A model generated the notes under the pieces. It did not search any database, had not been told where the DNA came from, and was given only the letters and a program-made list of their open reading frames with translations. DNA of 34,778 bases from Alphaproteobacteria bacterium (GTDB lineage: Bacteria > Pseudomonadota > Alphaproteobacteria > Rhodobacterales > Rhodobacteraceae). The stretch is taken from positions 1 to 34,778 of the forward strand of contig JAUILL010000035.1 of the NCBI GenBank assembly GCA_030433335.1, given 5' to 3'. Positions 1 through 9,244 of the stretch are shown in pieces. Within the stretch, counting starts at the first letter, position 1. The number at the start of each line of letters is the position of its first letter. The position numbers were made by a program, and so were the translations under genes.

Positions 1-84
1 TTGCGTCATGCGTTTCGTCTGTTTTGTCAGGCGCTTATGATTGACTGAAGAACGGTTGGTTAAGCCAACCTCGCAGGAGCAACT

Positions 85-864
85 ATGCCACCTCCCCTCA
101 CGAACGGACCTCTTTCTATCGACCTTATAGACGGTACCATCACGATCAATGACGGCGGCTCGTTGCGGGAATTGCTCGACAGCCGCGGGTGTCGGGACTA
201 CGCGCCGGGTCGCTATGATAAGATCATCGGCGTCCGGGGCGACGGGGATGATTACGTCTTGTTGATTGAGACGAATGTTCAGGGACGGATCAGCTACAGC
301 GAGTTGTCTTTTGACGGGACGACCGGCCGGGCAGAGCGGGGGGCGGAGTCCGTGTCCGAGACAGACCTGGTGGCGCTCGAGACGCTGTACGGGGCGGATC
401 TCGACGATGACGGCAACATAGGCTTGGCGGCGGCTGCGACGGAGGTTGTGCGCAACGCGACAGACGGTGTCGGGCTGGTCGAGGTTGCCGGAGCCTATGG
501 CATTGATGCCACTCTGGGGGACGACACCAACGCCCCGGTGATCCTGAGTGACAGCCTGGGCCGGTCGGAATGGGCGCCGGGTACCTATGACAGTGTGATC
601 GGTGTGCGTCAGGACGGCACGGATGTCGTGGTTCTGGTCGAGCCGGATGTTCGCGGGCGCATCAGCTATTCCGAGCATCGGTTTGACGCAACGACGGGCC
701 AGGAGCAGCGGCGGGCAGTCGCGGTTGATGCAGCGGCGCTGCCGGGTCTTGAAGCCGTCTATGTTGCTGACCTGAATGGCGATGAACAAGCTGGCTATGT
801 ATGTGGCTTCGGGTTTCTTGGGCCATGCTTCGGAGTTCATGACATGGGTGGTCCGAGAGCTTAG
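85..864 (+). CDS. Acidic two-repeat protein, 3' end truncated
   Basis: The protein is built of two tandem copies of one unit with an exact period of 124 residues. The Tyr-Ala-Pro-Gly (about residue 39) and Trp-Ala-Pro-Gly (about 163) segments align, as do the acidic DLDDDGN (from 105) and DLNGDE (from 229) segments. Each unit has a GRISYSE core. The acidic segments resemble calcium-loop or dockerin-like turns, but I cannot name the family. AGGAG at 75-79 lies 5 bases before the ATG. No signal peptide is visible. The natural sequence seems to stop near residue 234 (base about 790). The remaining residues are read from the antisense strand of a resolvase relic, so the original C-terminus is lost. 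Repeat structure and truncation are seen directly; calcium binding is a guess. Confidence 0.7.
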   Translation: MPPPLTNGPLSIDLIDGTITINDGGSLRELLDSRGCRDYAPGRYDKIIGVRGDGDDYVLLIETNVQGRISYSELSFDGTTGRAERGAESVSETDLVALETLYGADLDDDGNIGLAAAATEVVRNATDGVGLVEVAGAYGIDATLGDDTNAPVILSDSLGRSEWAPGTYDSVIGVRQDGTDVVVLVEPDVRGRISYSEHRFDATTGQEQRRAVAVDAAALPGLEAVYVADLNGDEQAGYVCGFGFLGPCFGVHDMGGPRA

Positions 865-931
865 GTTTCTTGCCGCGTACCTTCCCTTTGATTTGGGCCA
901 CGGCCATATCTTTGCGGAGACGCATACGGAT
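824..931 (-). pseudogene. Resolvase C-terminal relic
   Basis: On the minus strand about 36 residues match the part of serine resolvases after the long E helix: IRMR, then a basic stretch ending GKKPKLSD. The same segment occurs in the broken resolvase at 9245-9731 (IRMRTREGMAVARAKGK). Nothing of the catalytic N-terminal domain is visible next to it. It sits directly behind the last natural residues of the two-repeat gene, so it probably marks the insertion or deletion that truncated that gene. About 340 bases up to the next gene hold nothing else that I recognise. Confidence 0.7.
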
Positions 932-1268
932 CACGCTATGTGTGCAACCATTCCGCTTGCTGTGATCTAAGTTCTGTCGCAGCGACGCGAGCCGTTCGGC
1001 ATACACTTGGCGTTGTCTGAATCCGAAGCCAGACGGAAAAGGTTGTGTTTTCCGGTCAATATCCCGTCGGCACGCCGTAAACCTTTGTTATAGGGCTGTG
1101 ATTTAACCGAAAGACATATGGCAAAACCCCACCAATTTATTGATCATCGGAAAGTGCGAAGTAGTTGCCGCCTTGGCAGGCTCGTTTGCATAGACCCTCT
1201 TTGTAACAGAAGCGTAACGGGGTCGATGCGGCGCAGTCCGCGTATCTCACACGCCCGAGGTGGACCTA

Positions 1269-2510
1269 ATGACAATACAGTTTGCAGACCCGCAGCCAGT
1301 ACGCGCACTCCGTATCCTGCTCTACTCCCATGACACGCTGGGCTACGGGCATCTGCGACGCAACCTGCTGATCGCGCGGGCATTGTCGGAGATCGAGCCG
1401 CAGCCAGAAATCTTGCTGATCGGCGGCATGCGTGAGGCAGGCGCTTTCGTGCTTCCGCCGGGCACCGACTGCGTGACGCTCCCGGCCTATGCAAAGCAGG
1501 ACGATGGCAGCTACCAACCGCGCGAACTGGGGGACGATCTGGTGCGTTTGACGCGGCTTCGGAGCATGACGATCTGCGGTGCCGCAACAGGTTTCGACCC
1601 CGACCTTATGATCGTCGACAACGTTCCACGGGGCGCGCAGTACGAGCTGGACAAGACATTGCAGGCGCTGCGGGTGCGGGGTCGGTGCAAGATCGTGCTG
1701 GGACTCAGAGACGTGATCGACACCCCCTCGGCCACCCGGCGACAATGGCTGCGGCAGCGTAATTTTGAAACCGTGCGCCGCTACTTTGATGCGGTATGGG
1801 TCTATGGCGATCCGACTCTTTATAACCTTCTTGATGATTGCGGCATGTCGGGCCCGCTCGGTCCGATTGCGCGGCACGTAGGATTTCTCGATCCGGCTGG
1901 CCGTCGCGACGCGGCTCAATCCGCGCTAGACGCGGCGGCCATCGCGGGAGCAGACCCCCGGCCTTACGTGTTCTGTGCTGTCGGCGGTGGTCGCGACGGG
2001 TCTGCACTTTGCGAGGCGTTTGTGCGATGCCAGTTGCCGGCCGGTCACCGTGGTGTACTCGTCACCGGGACGCAAATGTCCGAGGACCGGCGCGCGCAGG
2101 TTCATCGTATCGCTGCGGGGCGTGACGACATGATGGTTATGCCCTTCCTGCGTGAACCCTTCGACACCATGACAAGTGCTGCGCGTCTCATAGGAATGGG
2201 CGGCTACAACACGACGATGGAGTTTCTGTCGATCCGCAAGCCCAGCCTCGTCGTACCTCGCTGCGCGCCCCGACGCGAACAGGTGATGCGCACTGAGCAG
2301 CTGGCCAAGCGCGGGCTGGTCTCAATGCTGCTACCCAAGAATTTGAGCGCAGAGGCCCTCAGCAAATGGTTCGCGACTCCTGTGGTACCGCGCGCCCAGC
2401 AACTCGACATGGGTGGATTGGAGCGCCTTAAGGCGCTTACGACGAATATTTGCAACACCTTGCCCCACCTTTCGGTCGTCTCGGCCAAAGCGCAGGGCAT
2501 CTTAGCCTGA
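1269..2510 (+). CDS. Glycosyltransferase, COG4671/MurG-like
   Basis: A 413-residue predicted glycosyltransferase of the GT-B type. The N-terminal Rossmann half begins with YSHDTLGYGHLRRNL, the glycine- and histidine-containing loop typical of COG4671 proteins. The C-terminal half has GMGGYNTTMEFLSIRKP, matching the GGxxT...E nucleotide-sugar site of MurG-like enzymes. I chose the ATG at 1269 rather than the in-frame GTG at 1260 because GAGG at 1257-1260 lies 8 bases before it. It is the first gene of a five-gene operon; the next gene starts 18 bases downstream. It should transfer a sugar from a nucleotide donor in the cytoplasm. The acceptor is not deducible. Confidence 0.85.
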   Translation: MTIQFADPQPVRALRILLYSHDTLGYGHLRRNLLIARALSEIEPQPEILLIGGMREAGAFVLPPGTDCVTLPAYAKQDDGSYQPRELGDDLVRLTRLRSMTICGAATGFDPDLMIVDNVPRGAQYELDKTLQALRVRGRCKIVLGLRDVIDTPSATRRQWLRQRNFETVRRYFDAVWVYGDPTLYNLLDDCGMSGPLGPIARHVGFLDPAGRRDAAQSALDAAAIAGADPRPYVFCAVGGGRDGSALCEAFVRCQLPAGHRGVLVTGTQMSEDRRAQVHRIAAGRDDMMVMPFLREPFDTMTSAARLIGMGGYNTTMEFLSIRKPSLVVPRCAPRREQVMRTEQLAKRGLVSMLLPKNLSAEALSKWFATPVVPRAQQLDMGGLERLKALTTNICNTLPHLSVVSAKAQGILA

Positions 2511-2528
2511 ACATGGAGGAACAAATGC

Positions 2529-3758
2529 ATGGATGAGACGCTTTTCGGACCGATCGGATATGTCCTGAAACGCTATCCGCGGTTTTCGGAGACCTTTGTC
2601 GTCAACGAGATCCTCGCCCACGAGGCAGCCGGACAACCGATTGAGATCTTTGCCCTGCGTCCCGTGGAAGAGAGCCATTTTCAGGACAACCTCGGCCGTG
2701 TCCGGGCACCGGTGACACGGATCCGCGACCGGTTCTCCAGTGCCGAGCCAGTCTGGGACAGGATACGTGCTGCGCAAGCCGAACTGCCTGGCGCACTCGA
2801 TGTACTCGCCCGGCTTGACGGGATTGCCAGCGGTCAGGATGTGGCGCAGGCACTTGATGTTGCGGTAAAGGCGCGGCGCCGCGGCATCGTACATCTGCAC
2901 GCCCATTTCGGCACCGTCTCCACTTCGATCGCCCGGCTCGCTGCAGCGATGGCAGGGATCAGCTACAGTTTCACCGCTCACGCGAAGGACATCTACCACG
3001 CTTATGAAGACCCACAGCATCTGCATCTAAAACTGCGTGACGCTGACGCGACGGTCACGGTCTCGGATTTCAACGTGGCTTATCTGCAGAAGACATACGG
3101 CGCGGAGCGTGTGACGCGCATCTACAATGGCCTCGATCTGGAGCGTTTCGAGTGGTCACAACCGCAGGACGGGACGCACGAGATCCTCGCGGTCGGCCGG
3201 CTGGTCGAGAAAAAGGGGTTCCACATCTTGATCGAGGCGCTGCGGCTGATGAGCGAGGCAGGACGCACGCCACCTTGCCGGATCATCGGATCGGGCGAAG
3301 AGCATGCGCATCTTGCTGCGCAAATCAGAGATGCAGGGCTTGAGAAAACGGTACGTCTTGAGGGTCCACGCCCGCAGGCTGAGGTGATCGCTTCGATGCG
3401 GCGGGCGTCGGTTCTGACCTGTCCCTGTGTCGTTGGCTCAGACGGGAATCGTGACGGGTTGCCGACGGTCCTTCTTGAAGCAATGGCTGTGGGTCTTCCA
3501 GTCATCTCCACGGATGTGGTCGGCATCCCGGAACTGGTGCGCGACGATGATACCGGCCTGATCGCACCCGAGGCCGATCCCGAGGCGCTCGCCAAAGCTC
3601 TCATGCGGATGATCGACGATCGAGGGTTGCGACAGCGCCTTTCGACAGCCGCCCGTGCCCTAATTGAGGATCAGTTCAACGTTACACGCTCCGCCGCGGC
3701 GCTGCGAGAAATCTTCGCGGCATCGGTAGCGCGGCGGCGACAGAGTGAGGCGGCGTGA
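2529..3758 (+). CDS. Glycosyltransferase family 4 (WcaL-like)
   Basis: A 409-residue GT4 enzyme. The N-terminus GYVLKRYPRFSETFVVNEI is typical of the colanic-acid WcaL/AmsK type. The donor half begins at AVGRLVEKKGFHILIEAL and contains LPTVLLEAMAVGLPVIST, the E-x7-E-type motif of retaining GT4 enzymes. Length is normal and the frame is intact. The stop codon overlaps the next start (TGATG at 3756-3760), so the two are probably translationally coupled. Family membership is well supported; the sugar and acceptor are unknown. Confidence 0.9.
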   Translation: MDETLFGPIGYVLKRYPRFSETFVVNEILAHEAAGQPIEIFALRPVEESHFQDNLGRVRAPVTRIRDRFSSAEPVWDRIRAAQAELPGALDVLARLDGIASGQDVAQALDVAVKARRRGIVHLHAHFGTVSTSIARLAAAMAGISYSFTAHAKDIYHAYEDPQHLHLKLRDADATVTVSDFNVAYLQKTYGAERVTRIYNGLDLERFEWSQPQDGTHEILAVGRLVEKKGFHILIEALRLMSEAGRTPPCRIIGSGEEHAHLAAQIRDAGLEKTVRLEGPRPQAEVIASMRRASVLTCPCVVGSDGNRDGLPTVLLEAMAVGLPVISTDVVGIPELVRDDDTGLIAPEADPEALAKALMRMIDDRGLRQRLSTAARALIEDQFNVTRSAAALREIFAASVARRRQSEAA

Positions 3759-4906
3759 TGCAAATCGTCTATGTTTCCACCGATCCTGGAATCCCTGTCT
3801 GGGGTGCGAAGGGTGCCTCGGTACATGTGCAGGAAATGCTGCGCGCGTTTCTCCGTAGGGGTGATCAAGTGACCCTGCTCTCGCCGCGCCTCGAAGGCAC
3901 GCCGCCTGCGGATTTGACGGCCGTCGAGGTCGTGGCGCTACCGCCCACTCCGAAGGGCGATCCGGAGACACGTGCGCGGGCACTGCTGATGGTGAACGAG
4001 GCCGTGACGACTGCGCTCGGGCGGCTCACACCAGACTTGGTCTATGAGCGCCACGCGCTTTTCTCTCATGCAGCCATGGAGTGGGCGCAAGAGAAAGGCT
4101 TGCCTTCGATACTTGAGGTCAACGCGCCGCTCTTGGCCGAGCAGATTGCACATCGAAGCCTTGGTCTGCCAGAAGAGGCCGAGGCCTCGCTCCAGCGCGC
4201 GATGCGGGCGGCGGGGCTGGTCGCCGCGGTAAGCATGCCGGTCGCCCAACATGCACGGATGATGGGTGCGCGCAATGTGATGGTTGTACCGAACGCAGTC
4301 GATCCCGCCCGTTTCCCCGAACCAGCCCCTTCGACCGGGCGACCCTTCACGGTCGGCTTCCTCGGCTCCATGAAGCCTTGGCACGGTCTTCCCGTGCTTG
4401 TGGATGCCTTCGCGCTGCTTAGGGCAAAGGTACCCGAGGCACGGCTTCTCATCGTCGGCGACGGACCGGAACGTGTGTCTGTCGAGGCACGTCTTGCCGC
4501 GCACGGCTTGTCAGATGCAGTAGAGGTGACCGGGCTGTTGCCCGCCGCGATGGTGCCCTCTGCGCTCGCCCGGATAGATGTGGGCACGGCACCATACAGC
4601 GCGAGCAATGCGTTCTACTTCTCACCGCTGAAGATATACGAATACTTTGCAGCCACCCGCCCGGTCGTGGCCTCTGCCACCGGGCATCTCGGCGATGTTG
4701 TCTCCGAGGGCCGGACCGGCCACCTGGTGACACCGGATGATCCAGCCGCGCTTGCGGATGCCCTTGCCGGGCTCGCACGTGAGCCTGCGCGGTCGCAACG
4801 GATGGGGCAGGCTGGCCGTGACTGGGTTCTGACCCATCACACTTGGGAGATGACGGCCGAGCGCGTCCTGAAGCGCGCCACTCTGGCTCAGGAGCGCGCC
4901 GCATGA
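3758..4906 (+). CDS. Glycosyltransferase family 4
   Basis: A second GT4 enzyme of 382 residues. The N-terminal acceptor domain has WGAKGASVHVQEML, the GxxxH-type loop. The donor domain has GFLGSMKPWHGLPVLVDAF and PLKIYEYFAATRPVVAS, where Glu of KIYEYF takes the usual catalytic-motif place. The ATG at 3758 overlaps the previous stop as TGATG; a GTG three bases upstream is the only alternative. The 3' end overlaps the ABC transporter start by ATGA. Three different glycosyltransferases in a row imply stepwise assembly of an oligosaccharide or glycolipid. Confidence 0.88.
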   Translation: MQIVYVSTDPGIPVWGAKGASVHVQEMLRAFLRRGDQVTLLSPRLEGTPPADLTAVEVVALPPTPKGDPETRARALLMVNEAVTTALGRLTPDLVYERHALFSHAAMEWAQEKGLPSILEVNAPLLAEQIAHRSLGLPEEAEASLQRAMRAAGLVAAVSMPVAQHARMMGARNVMVVPNAVDPARFPEPAPSTGRPFTVGFLGSMKPWHGLPVLVDAFALLRAKVPEARLLIVGDGPERVSVEARLAAHGLSDAVEVTGLLPAAMVPSALARIDVGTAPYSASNAFYFSPLKIYEYFAATRPVVASATGHLGDVVSEGRTGHLVTPDDPAALADALAGLAREPARSQRMGQAGRDWVLTHHTWEMTAERVLKRATLAQERAA

Positions 4907-6717
4907 GCAAGGGTGCGCGGACCATGCTCAGCCTTGCCGCCGTGATGCGACGGTTCGCGCCCTACCTGCGCGGGCACTGGATGATGCTGGTTGGCGCTGT
5001 GACCGCGCTCATCTTGTCAACGGTGATGCGGCTGGCCGAACCATGGCCGCTGAAGTTCATCATCGACGCGGTTGTACCCGTAGCGGTGGGTGAGCGAAGA
5101 CTTGCCGCCGAGATGGACCAAATGTATCTCCTCGCACTTTGCGCGGGCGGGCTTCTGGTGGCGGTTCTGCTCCGGGCTGGGTTCCAATACCTCGCGACTA
5201 TCGGCTTCGCACTGGTCGGCAACCGGGTGCTGACCCGTGTCCGTGGCGACCTCTTCCGCCACCTTCAGTCGCTGTCGGTGGGCTTCCACGCCCGGTCGCG
5301 CGCAGGCGATCTGACGCTGAGGCTCGTCGGCGACGTGGGTATGCTCAAGGACACGCTTGTGACAGCCGCGATGCCGCTCGCTGCCAACGTACTCATCTTT
5401 GGCGGCATGGTCGGCGTGATGCTCTGGCTTGACTGGCAACTTGCGCTTGTTGCAATCGCGCCTTTGCCGATTTTGTGGCTCCTGTCACGATATCTGACGC
5501 CACGAATTCAGACGGTCAGCAGGACGCAGCGCAAGCGACAGGGAGCACTAGCCGCGACATCTGCGGAGACACTCGCCGGCATCAGCGCGGTTCAGGCGCT
5601 GGGGCTAGAGGAACGTATGGCGATGGCCTTTTCTGGCGCCAATGAAAAGGACATGAAGGCTGGCATCAAAGGCGCAAAGTTATCTGCACGGCTCGAACGG
5701 GCGGTCGATGTGCTCGCGGGGCTGGGACTGGTCGGTGTTCTGTGGTTCGGTACGCTGCAGGTGCTGGCCGGACGGATCACACCCGGCGATCTTCTGATCT
5801 TCGTGAGCTATCTCAAGCACACGTTCCGGCCGGTGCGCAGCTATGCCAAATACGCCGCTCGGCTTGCGAAGGCGCTAGCTGCAGCCGAACGCGTGATCGA
5901 GCTCCTCGATGAGGACGACGCAGTTCGAGACCGGGCTGGGGCGAAAGCCGTGGTCCCCGGATATCCTGCACGCCTTAGCTTCGTTGGCGTGAGCTTTGCT
6001 CACAAGGGCGGCACGCACGTGTTCGACGGCCTCGACCTGTCACTCAGGCCCGGAGAACGTGTGGCCGCCATTGGCCCTTCCGGCGCGGGCAAGTCCACGC
6101 TCGCTGCCTTGGCGCTGCGGTTGCATGACCCCGCGCGTGGCGCCGTACTGATAGACGGTATAGACATTCGCGACATGACACTTGCGTCGCTGCGCGCTTG
6201 CGTCGCCTTCGTGCCGCAGGAACCGCTGATCGTGTCTGGCACGATCGCGGAAAACCTGGGGCTTGGCCTCGACACGCCGCCTTCTGCGGAGGCAATGACT
6301 GAGGCGCTCGCCCGCGCTGCGCTGACCGATTTCCTCGACACGTTACCTGCTGGCCTCGATACCCGTCTTGCTGAGCGGGGCGCGTCGCTATCAGGCGGCC
6401 AGCGGCAACGTCTGTCGCTGGCACGCGCCTTCCTGCGACGGACACCGCTGCTCATCCTAGACGAGCCGACCAGTGCGCTCGACGGGGAGAGCGCGGCAGC
6501 AGTGATTGACGCGATCGACGCGATATCGGAAGGGCGCACGACGCTTCTCGTTACCCACGACCTGCGGCTGGCGGCACAGGCGGACCGCGTGGCGACTATT
6601 TCGGGTGGACGGGTTTCTGAAATTGGTACGCCGACAAAGTTGCTTCATTCAGACGGATGGTTCGCCGCAGCCCATGCGCGCCAGACGGGAAGGGGTCAAC
6701 ATGTCCTCGCAGGCTGA
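4903..6717 (+). CDS. ABC exporter, fused permease and ATPase
   Basis: A 604-residue half-transporter. The N-terminal 320 residues carry about six hydrophobic helices, as in type I exporters of the MsbA/lipid A family. The ATPase follows: Walker A GPSGAGKST at 391-399, signature LSGGQRQ from 496, Walker B ending LLILDEPTSALD with Asp at 520, and the switch His in LLVTHD. The ATG at 4903 overlaps the previous stop (ATGA); an upstream in-frame ATG at 4843 would lie inside the preceding gene and is less likely. A homodimer in the inner membrane would export the product built by the glycosyltransferases. The substrate is inferred from context only. Confidence 0.92.
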   Translation: MSKGARTMLSLAAVMRRFAPYLRGHWMMLVGAVTALILSTVMRLAEPWPLKFIIDAVVPVAVGERRLAAEMDQMYLLALCAGGLLVAVLLRAGFQYLATIGFALVGNRVLTRVRGDLFRHLQSLSVGFHARSRAGDLTLRLVGDVGMLKDTLVTAAMPLAANVLIFGGMVGVMLWLDWQLALVAIAPLPILWLLSRYLTPRIQTVSRTQRKRQGALAATSAETLAGISAVQALGLEERMAMAFSGANEKDMKAGIKGAKLSARLERAVDVLAGLGLVGVLWFGTLQVLAGRITPGDLLIFVSYLKHTFRPVRSYAKYAARLAKALAAAERVIELLDEDDAVRDRAGAKAVVPGYPARLSFVGVSFAHKGGTHVFDGLDLSLRPGERVAAIGPSGAGKSTLAALALRLHDPARGAVLIDGIDIRDMTLASLRACVAFVPQEPLIVSGTIAENLGLGLDTPPSAEAMTEALARAALTDFLDTLPAGLDTRLAERGASLSGGQRQRLSLARAFLRRTPLLILDEPTSALDGESAAAVIDAIDAISEGRTTLLVTHDLRLAAQADRVATISGGRVSEIGTPTKLLHSDGWFAAAHARQTGRGQHVLAG

Positions 6718-8794
6718 CAAGGCACTCGTGGCGCGTGATGTGGCGCTACCTGGTCTCCGCGCGCTGCTTGATGCAAGTTCGCTCGCGCGGGAGGTTGGGC
6801 TTGAAGGGCTGCAGGCGGCCTATCTACGCTACAAGCCGGGAACAAGTTGCACTGCAGGTCTGGTGCCCGACACGGACGGCCTTGATGCTTGGATGGCGAT
6901 AACTGCGAAAACCGATAGGTTCAACGAGCTTGCCCAACGGCCGAAATGGCGCAAACTGGGGACGGTCGTCCTACCAAATCTTCCAGCTCTTCTGGTACCG
7001 CTTGCTGCTGACCGCGAGTTGCCCGCTGCGCGGCGGCTGGTCGATCCGGACCGACGCGCGCGACTTTTGACAAAGCTGGGGCTCGCGGACGCCCGCTTAA
7101 CCGTGTTGCGTTACAAGCCAGGCCGCCGGGTGGTGCTGCGCGCAGATGGCCCTGAAGGCCCGCGCGCGGTAATCAAACTGCACGGCCTCTCCAGCGACTT
7201 TAAGGCTGCGCGAGCTGGAGCACGATTCTGCGAGGCGGCCGGCGGTCCTGCGGTGATTGGTATTTCGAAGCGGAACCGCGCCATCGCGGTTGCTTGGGCC
7301 GCGGGACAAGAACTTGACGCACATGCCTCTGCACAGCGCTTTCGGCTTGCAGGGCTCGCATTGGCTGCGGCCCACGCTCGGCCTACCTGCGAGACACTGC
7401 GGCGGTTTCGGCCACCGGATGCGCGGACAGCCATCCGCGCGATTGAGGCGCTCAATCTGCACCTTGGCGCGGTCGCCCGAGGGTTGTCTCTGCCTGAGCT
7501 GCACGACAGCGTGACATGTCCCATTCATGGCGACTTCTCAGCTGATCAGGTCGTCGTTGGGGGGGATGGTGCCAGCATTGTGGACTGGGACCGGGCCGCC
7601 ATCGGTCCCCCGGCGCGCGATCTGGGGTCCGCACTCGCCAGACTTGATCTTGATGGGATCCGCGGAGCTGACGTGACGGAGGCCGCGGAGGCCCTGTTCG
7701 AGGGGTATGTGTCACTACGGCCGCTTCCGCCAGCCGAAGATATCGCGGCGCACCGTGCCCACGCTCTTCTTGCGCTTTCGACGGACGGGTTCCGGGCGCG
7801 TCGGTCTGGTTGGGACGCCGAGATGCGCGCCGTTCTCGACTTGATCGCCGCGTGTCCACCCGTGCCGAAGACCTCGCACGTCCCGATGAGCGGCCTTGAT
7901 CTGGCACTGGAACCCGAAACGCTCCGACCTGTGTTCGGGCTGCCGCCGCATGCGCCACTCAGTGTTTCGCCGACGCGGTTAAAACCGGGCAGGCGGGCGA
8001 TGGTCCGCGTCGTGCTACCCGACAGTACGACGGTTCTCGGCAAAATCCGGGCGCGCCGCCCCGACCGGACCGCACCCAGCATCCAGCGTGGGCTGCACGC
8101 AGCTGGGCTCGACGGTCGTTCAGGTGTGGCAGTGCCCGAGGTTGTCACGACGCCCAAAGCGTTCTCAGCGTGGTTTCAGAAAGCAGTGCCGGGTACATCG
8201 CTTGGCAACCTTCTCAACACATCGGATGGCATACCCGCCGTTTGGCGCGCCGGTAGGGCGCTCGCTGTGCTTCATGGGACCCCTCCTCAGAGCAACCGCT
8301 GCTGGACCAAGGACGATGAACTAGCAGTTCTGGAGAAGGCGGTTATGGGCGGCCCTCATGCGCAGCTTGGTGATATGGCCCGCCATTGTCTCGCTGCACT
8401 CGAGAAGACCCCCGAAGTTGGACTACACCGCGATTTCTACTACGATCAGGTTTTGGTCAGTGACCAGACAGTCTGGCTTGTAGATCTCGACCTCCATGCG
8501 CGAGGGGATCCTGCGATCGATCTCGGAAACTTTCTCGCACATCTGACCGAACTTGCACTCCGTCACAATCGCCCGCTCCTTTGGTCCAAGCAACTCGGCA
8601 AGGCCTTCCTTGATGGGTATGCCAGCGTCCGTCAGCTCCCTGGAATTGATCGCATCGATGCGTTTCAATGGGTCTCGCTTGCCCGGCACGTCGCCATCGC
8701 CAAACGGTTCTCCGAACGAAAGCACACGATTCCAGCGATAGCAGCGCTTTGCAATCAGCGCCTCGCAAATCACCTGGCTAAAGATCAAGAGTGA
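6701..8794 (+). CDS. Double phosphotransferase-like kinase (APH fold, tandem)
   Basis: A 697-residue protein with two aminoglycoside-phosphotransferase/choline-kinase-like units. The catalytic loop of the first is HGDFSADQ (His 276), followed by IVDWD. That of the second is HRDFYYDQ (His 576), followed by LVDLD. Each unit has an N-lobe with a YKPG or LKPG motif (LRYKPGRRVVLRA; RLKPGRRAMVRVV). Both have the Brenner-type Asp and the metal-binding Asp, so both may be active. GGAAGGGG precedes the ATG at 6701, which overlaps the transporter gene by 17 bases. It is the last gene of the operon and may phosphorylate a sugar or the finished glycoside. A role in self-resistance is possible but unproven. 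Confidence 0.85.
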   Translation: MSSQADKALVARDVALPGLRALLDASSLAREVGLEGLQAAYLRYKPGTSCTAGLVPDTDGLDAWMAITAKTDRFNELAQRPKWRKLGTVVLPNLPALLVPLAADRELPAARRLVDPDRRARLLTKLGLADARLTVLRYKPGRRVVLRADGPEGPRAVIKLHGLSSDFKAARAGARFCEAAGGPAVIGISKRNRAIAVAWAAGQELDAHASAQRFRLAGLALAAAHARPTCETLRRFRPPDARTAIRAIEALNLHLGAVARGLSLPELHDSVTCPIHGDFSADQVVVGGDGASIVDWDRAAIGPPARDLGSALARLDLDGIRGADVTEAAEALFEGYVSLRPLPPAEDIAAHRAHALLALSTDGFRARRSGWDAEMRAVLDLIAACPPVPKTSHVPMSGLDLALEPETLRPVFGLPPHAPLSVSPTRLKPGRRAMVRVVLPDSTTVLGKIRARRPDRTAPSIQRGLHAAGLDGRSGVAVPEVVTTPKAFSAWFQKAVPGTSLGNLLNTSDGIPAVWRAGRALAVLHGTPPQSNRCWTKDDELAVLEKAVMGGPHAQLGDMARHCLAALEKTPEVGLHRDFYYDQVLVSDQTVWLVDLDLHARGDPAIDLGNFLAHLTELALRHNRPLLWSKQLGKAFLDGYASVRQLPGIDRIDAFQWVSLARHVAIAKRFSERKHTIPAIAALCNQRLANHLAKDQE

Positions 8795-9244
8795 TAGTCA
8801 GATCAGACTGTAGCGTTTCTTACGGGTCTAAATCTTGGAAACTTCGCGTCATCGCTTTGATGGGTTCTTCCCAACAAACACCTCGCTAAGGTAGGCTGTG
8901 AAGGTTTTCCATGAAAACATGGTCCTTACCTCCGCGCCGAATCCGGGTAGTTGCGCTGCGAATTCAGGGCGCGTTCTGCCGATCGAGGTGAAGTGGAGGG
9001 GTTCTCCGCGACAAGATAATCTAGCGCCGCGCGCGCCCTGAACTAGGACTGGATCATGACCGTGCCGCGCACTGATCGCTTCGAACTTCGCCATTATCAT
9101 GGCTCCCATATTGTCCGAAAGGGGATCGATCGGCGGACGTTTTGCCACGGCGGGTCGCCTCCCATGAAACCAGTGCCTCGAGTGTATCATATAATTGGTA
9201 CGATTAAATTTGCAGAAGGGGCACCTTATTCGTCCAGTCTTACC
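8795..9244. other. Intergenic region between operon and resolvase relic
   Basis: There is no recognisable gene here. A 113-codon frame on the minus strand (8849-9190) has no family resemblance I can see and no clear start signal, so I do not call it. The last 60 bases before 9245 are AT-rich and could be the remains of a res site for the broken resolvase that follows. Confidence 0.4.

Noticed and set aside
6506..6700. A longer N-terminus for the double kinase
   Set aside because: It would overlap 200 bases of the ABC transporter; the ATG at 6701 has a good ribosome binding site and starts the family-like sequence.
8849..9190. A 113-residue minus-strand ORF
   Set aside because: No family resemblance, no ribosome binding site and no coupling to neighbours.
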